A stretch of 64,000 nucleotides of DNA. Origin: Ulva prolifera (Eukaryota > Chlorophyta > Ulvophyceae > Ulvales > Ulvaceae). The notes below the pieces were generated by a model, which worked only from the letters and a program-made list of their open reading frames with translations, was not told the DNA's origin and made no database searches. Made by a program: the position numbers and the translations under genes. Position 1 is the stretch's first letter, and every line of letters starts with the position of its first letter. This document shows, piece after piece, positions 59,160-64,000 of this stretch. The stretch spans positions 558,001 to 622,000 of the forward strand of contig CM041199.1 of the NCBI GenBank assembly GCA_023078555.1. Direction: 5' to 3'.

Positions 59160-61006
59160 CATCACCTGCAGTGTCGTTTTGGAGATCGGCCGCTCAGGAA
59201 GAGTGGCTAGCTTTAATTTGATGGTGAGCAAATTACGTCCTCAGATCATGCTCACTGCGGGTCTGCAATGGAAACAGTGCAGCCCCAAATCGACTCTAGC
59301 AAATAGAACATGGGGGCGGCCATGCATCAGCTGATGCCTGGATCGACGTTTTGGTTCGTGCCTGTCGAGTGACTGACAATTTGGATGCTCATTGTTGCAT
59401 GTTGGTCAGAGACCAGTCCCAGCCTGCTGTGAGGGGTGACCGTCTAAACAAATATGGACGCATCGGTAGTCATGGACAAGGTGGACTTGGCAAGTCAGGG
59501 CACACAGACTCAGCATTGCGGATCGTAGAGGTGCAATGGGAGGTGGAGTGTGGGTGATGTGCGCCTGGCTGTGCACGTCTCTGGTGCCCTGGCATGTTTT
59601 TCGACATCCCTACAAAAAGGCCCACCCGCAGAACTGAACAATAGCTTGTCGCACCCTAGCACGATCACTCCAGGATGGCCTTGAACGGAAACTATGAAGT
59701 TGCTGTACGATTAAGCATTGCAGCGCGTGTGGGCACAGGCAAGCACCAAAGATGGGCAGGGGTCAGCCCTTCTCACCCACAGTCCTTGGCAACCCAACAT
59801 CATCTTCAACATCGATGCATGACTGTATTTGTTCGTGACAGTGCAGGAACGGCCATGAAGTGGACAGCTATCTCGTCTTTGCCTGCGTGATCAAAATCAC
59901 ATACGCCCTGGTGAGTGTCAAAACAAACAGTGCCGCCACAAGCAATGCAAACATCCACACGATGCACATGGCGGGCGCCAGGTCTGTGTGTTATGCTGCT
60001 TCTGGTGCTCTCGGCCCCACATGTAGGGCTCTGGGCTTGGTTCCACTCATGAATTGGTATCGAAGTGCCATATGCACGTGCCTCGCTGCCTGTGTCCTGG
60101 TTCATAAAGATTTTTTTTTTCAAGCAGGAACTAGTTCACATGAAAGTATTTGAATCAATTCCATTGGGCCATGTTGGGCAGAAACGGCGCTATAAGATGA
60201 GACAGCGCATCAACGGACACAACGATGTCCATGCCATCCGCACTCATGCTTGAGCAAGTGCCAAAGCCACAGCGATCATCCGCCACATGTCCACCTGAGC
60301 ACCCAATCCTTCTGCATCCGTATGTCACACCTCAGACACTGCAAGTCCAGCAACAGCCCTCCATGCCGGCCAGCAAGCACACACTCACTGCCAGTCAACG
60401 AGATCTGCCCACACGGCTCGGTCTCAGCTTCGTCTCGAGAGTGCTCTTGACCGTTATGCTGCTTCGATGGCGCTGGCTGTGCCGTTGTTGAGTTTCCTGG
60501 AGAGCTAGCACCTGGTGGACACAGACTCTTCAACCCGCCTGCCTCTGTGAGCAGGAGGATGTGTCCCAGCTCTGGCGACGCCGCAGCATCGCCAGATTTT
60601 GCACTAACGTCACCGCCTGCACTCCATCTGTGAGTTTTCTTATGTGACTGCGGTACACGGTGATGAACGTTGTGGCCATTCCGCTGTTGAGTTTGTGGCA
60701 TGAAGCATGCACCTATCACTTTGCGAGTGTCAACACGAGCATGCCTGCGTGTTGACATCTCTGGTGCCCTTAAAGTGTCAGACTGCTACAGAAGTTGCTT
60801 TGTCCATGGTTGGCTGCTGTCCATGTGCTTTGTCCATAGTTGATTGCCGACGACGTCCCGGGATGTGATTGAGTTGACCACCTCATGACTCACTCTTTAT
60901 CACTGGATTGACCTTGCCATGAGTCAAGGTCCATGCTGACAATGTACGTGGTCAGAAATCAACCATGGACAAAGCACAATCCAGATATACTGGGCAGTGG
61001 TCCCAC
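59160..61006. other. no secure gene; probably holds the 3' end of the GH31 gene
   Basis: The GH31 model leaves exon 61186-61007 with an open splice donor (AAAG-GTGGGA), so at least one further exon must lie here on the minus strand. A frame entered after a GTGCAG acceptor near 60625 fits the phase (GGDVSAKSGDAAASPELGHI) but is not clearly homologous. No other gene is supported. Confidence 0.35.

Positions 61007-64000
<2,994 letters not shown>

Overview
This looks like a stretch of nuclear genome from a photosynthetic eukaryote, most likely a green alga. Genes are rich in spliceosomal introns. Donors are mostly GTGCG or GTGAG and acceptors mostly TGCAG. Several genes have extremely GC-rich third positions and Ala/Pro/Gln-rich low-complexity segments, and the SWR1 protein resembles plant PIE1. 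No prokaryotic operons, rRNA or tRNA genes were seen. The species cannot be named from the sequence.

Layout. 0.6-3.05 kb: an unrecognised multi-exon membrane-protein gene (+). 6.6-13.3 kb: a very large two-repeat MYB-type regulator (-); its long third intron, and the DNA just upstream of the gene, carry a short repeat with a TTTAC tail. 13.3-24.3 kb: gene-poor DNA with palindromes (one of 60 bp, perfect), short tandem repeats, a weak gene candidate and two overlapping retroelement 3' ends. 24.3-26.6 kb: a CysQ-type 3'(2'),5'-bisphosphate nucleotidase (+). 27.7-41.0 kb: a complete 16-exon SWR1/PIE1 chromatin-remodelling ATPase (-), whose N-terminal acidic module is present three times. 42.4-43.7 kb: complete Mago nashi (+). 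44.4-45.2 kb: complete secreted fasciclin-domain protein (+). 48.6-53.6 kb: adenosylcobalamin-dependent (class II) ribonucleotide reductase (+), with all catalytic cysteines. 55.5-57.3 kb: unknown single-pass membrane protein (-). 57.3-59.2 kb: an unknown small gene and an STI1-like gene (+). 61.0-63.6 kb: the C-terminal part of a GH31 alpha-glucosidase (-), running off the right edge.

The genes are unrelated housekeeping, chromatin and metabolic genes rather than one pathway. SWR1 and MAGO are divergently arranged around 1.4 kb, and CysQ and SWR1 converge on 1.06 kb. Most exon joins given here were chosen because reading phase and conserved protein sequence agree across the splice. The most notable items are the eukaryotic B12-dependent reductase with a probable GC-AG intron, the tandem exon triplication in SWR1, poly-C tracts just downstream of several 5' splice sites, the 60-bp palindrome, and the TTTAC-tailed repeat family. 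No clearly new multi-gene system was identified.
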